Source: Xanthomonas axonopodis
Lineage (GTDB): Bacteria; Pseudomonadota; Gammaproteobacteria; Xanthomonadales; Xanthomonadaceae
Assembly: GCF_001304695.1 (NCBI RefSeq)
Contig: NZ_JFAQ01000082.1
Location: 1 to 32,534, forward strand
Length of the DNA: 32,534 nucleotides
Reading direction: 5' to 3'
The first letter of the stretch is position 1. The number at the start of each line of letters is the position of its first letter. Below the pieces are notes generated by a model. It did not search any database. It saw nothing but the letters and a program-made list of their open reading frames with translations, and had not been told where the DNA came from. Positions 29,369 through 32,534 of the stretch are shown piece after piece. The position numbers and the translations under genes were made by a program.

Positions 29369-29515
29369 GAGCATGCTCCAGAAAGTATGCACGCATGATA
29401 CGTACTTGCGCTGTCCTACTCAAGTTGGCAGATCGGTCTGGACACACCGTACGTACACACTGAATCGCTCAGAATGGGCACCTACCTAAAGCCTTCGATG
29501 CCATAGGAGTGATGC
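29369..29515. promoter_or_regulatory. Divergent promoter region between the antitoxin gene and acnA
   Basis: The two transcription units must start here in opposite directions. Two TACGTA cores occur at 29399-29404 and 29450-29455 (the second within GTACGTAC, 29449-29456), 51 bases apart. An interrupted inverted repeat AAGTA (29383-29387) with TACTT (29403-29407) lies next to the antitoxin start. These are candidate operators for the antitoxin; no -35/-10 pair is clear. AGGAG at 29505-29509 is the acnA ribosome site. Confidence 0.4.
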
Positions 29516-32284
<2,769 letters not shown>

Positions 32285-32316
32285 CCACAGCGCGCATTGC
32301 GCTCCAACGATGCATT

Positions 32317-32348
32317 GCCACTCCCGCCGCTTGGCGGGAGTGGCGTTT
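32317..32348 (+). terminator. Terminator of acnA
   Basis: GCCACTCCCGCC (32317-32328) pairs perfectly with GGCGGGAGTGGC (32333-32344) over a 4-base loop and is followed by GTTT. It begins 33 bases after the acnA stop. Confidence 0.75.
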
Positions 32349-32418
32349 CCGGCCCGGTGAAAAACGGCGATCACGCCGCGGTGCGAAAAGGCCGCATGCA
32401 TCCCAATGTCACACTGAA

Positions 32419-32534
32419 TTAGGGCAACGCTGATCAAGCCCCGTTCCCGCGTTTCGCGGGAGGTTGGATGCACATAGACGATGGGGCGCGTAGATCGCTT
32501 TGCCCATTCAGGGCAATCCCGGTGATCGAGGCCT
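32419..32534. mobile_element. Possible end of another IS5-type element at the right edge
   Basis: TTAG at about 32419-32422 is followed by GGCAACGCTGATCAAG. The layout (TTAG, then a GG-start sequence ending CTGAnCAA) resembles the IS end at 71-90, with roughly 10 of 16 positions in common. No transposase is readable in the remaining 100 bases, so this is only a suggestion. Apart from this and a small CGCG-stem hairpin near 32447-32462, the edge holds nothing I recognise. Confidence 0.2.

Noticed and set aside
28812-29489. A plus-strand frame of 225 codons antisense to the toxin-antitoxin pair
   Set aside because: The minus-strand genes have clear PIN and AbrB motifs with a four-base overlap. 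The plus-strand translation has no recognisable feature.

Overview
The window is high-GC gammaproteobacterial DNA that looks like Xanthomonas. This rests on the gene content (a tandem array of Tsr-like receptors followed by cheW, cheR, cheD and cheB, then acnB and acnA), the GC-rich codon use, an IS5-type transposase remnant and a REP-like intergenic repeat of a kind I know from Xanthomonas. The species cannot be fixed from the sequence alone.

Layout. 1-690: degenerate IS5-family remnant. 876-14422: five tandem chemoreceptor genes, the fifth broken by a frameshift and an in-frame stop. 14794-16197: a PilZ/YcgR c-di-GMP flagellar brake and CheW. 16636-19485: a small exported protein and a sixth receptor with a PAS domain. 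19733-24629: a tight operon cheR-cheD-cheB-(PAS-GAF-GGDEF-EAL protein). 24630-25029: repeats and hairpins. 25030-25881 (minus): alpha/beta hydrolase. 26071-29368 (minus): AbrB-type antitoxin, PIN toxin and acnB in that transcriptional order. 29516-32284 (plus): acnA, divergent from the antitoxin. The right edge has a terminator and perhaps the end of another IS5-type element.

How it works together. The receptors feed a CheW-coupled array. The kinase CheA and the regulator CheY are not in this window. CheR, CheD and CheB are the methyltransferase, deamidase and methylesterase that adapt the receptors. Four of the six receptors end in an aromatic-x-x-aromatic pentapeptide of the type that tethers CheR/CheB. 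The YcgR protein and the GGDEF-EAL protein place c-di-GMP sensing and turnover inside the same regulon.

The most informative pattern is a motif of the flagellar sigma factor (FliA/sigma-28) type, roughly TCAA or TAAA, 15 bases, GCCGnTAn. I find it upstream of nearly every transcription unit from 692 to 19710 (nine sites, eight of which can be read with a 15-base spacer). One of these sites drives the uncharacterised exported protein at 16636, which makes that protein the best candidate for an undescribed chemotaxis or motility component.
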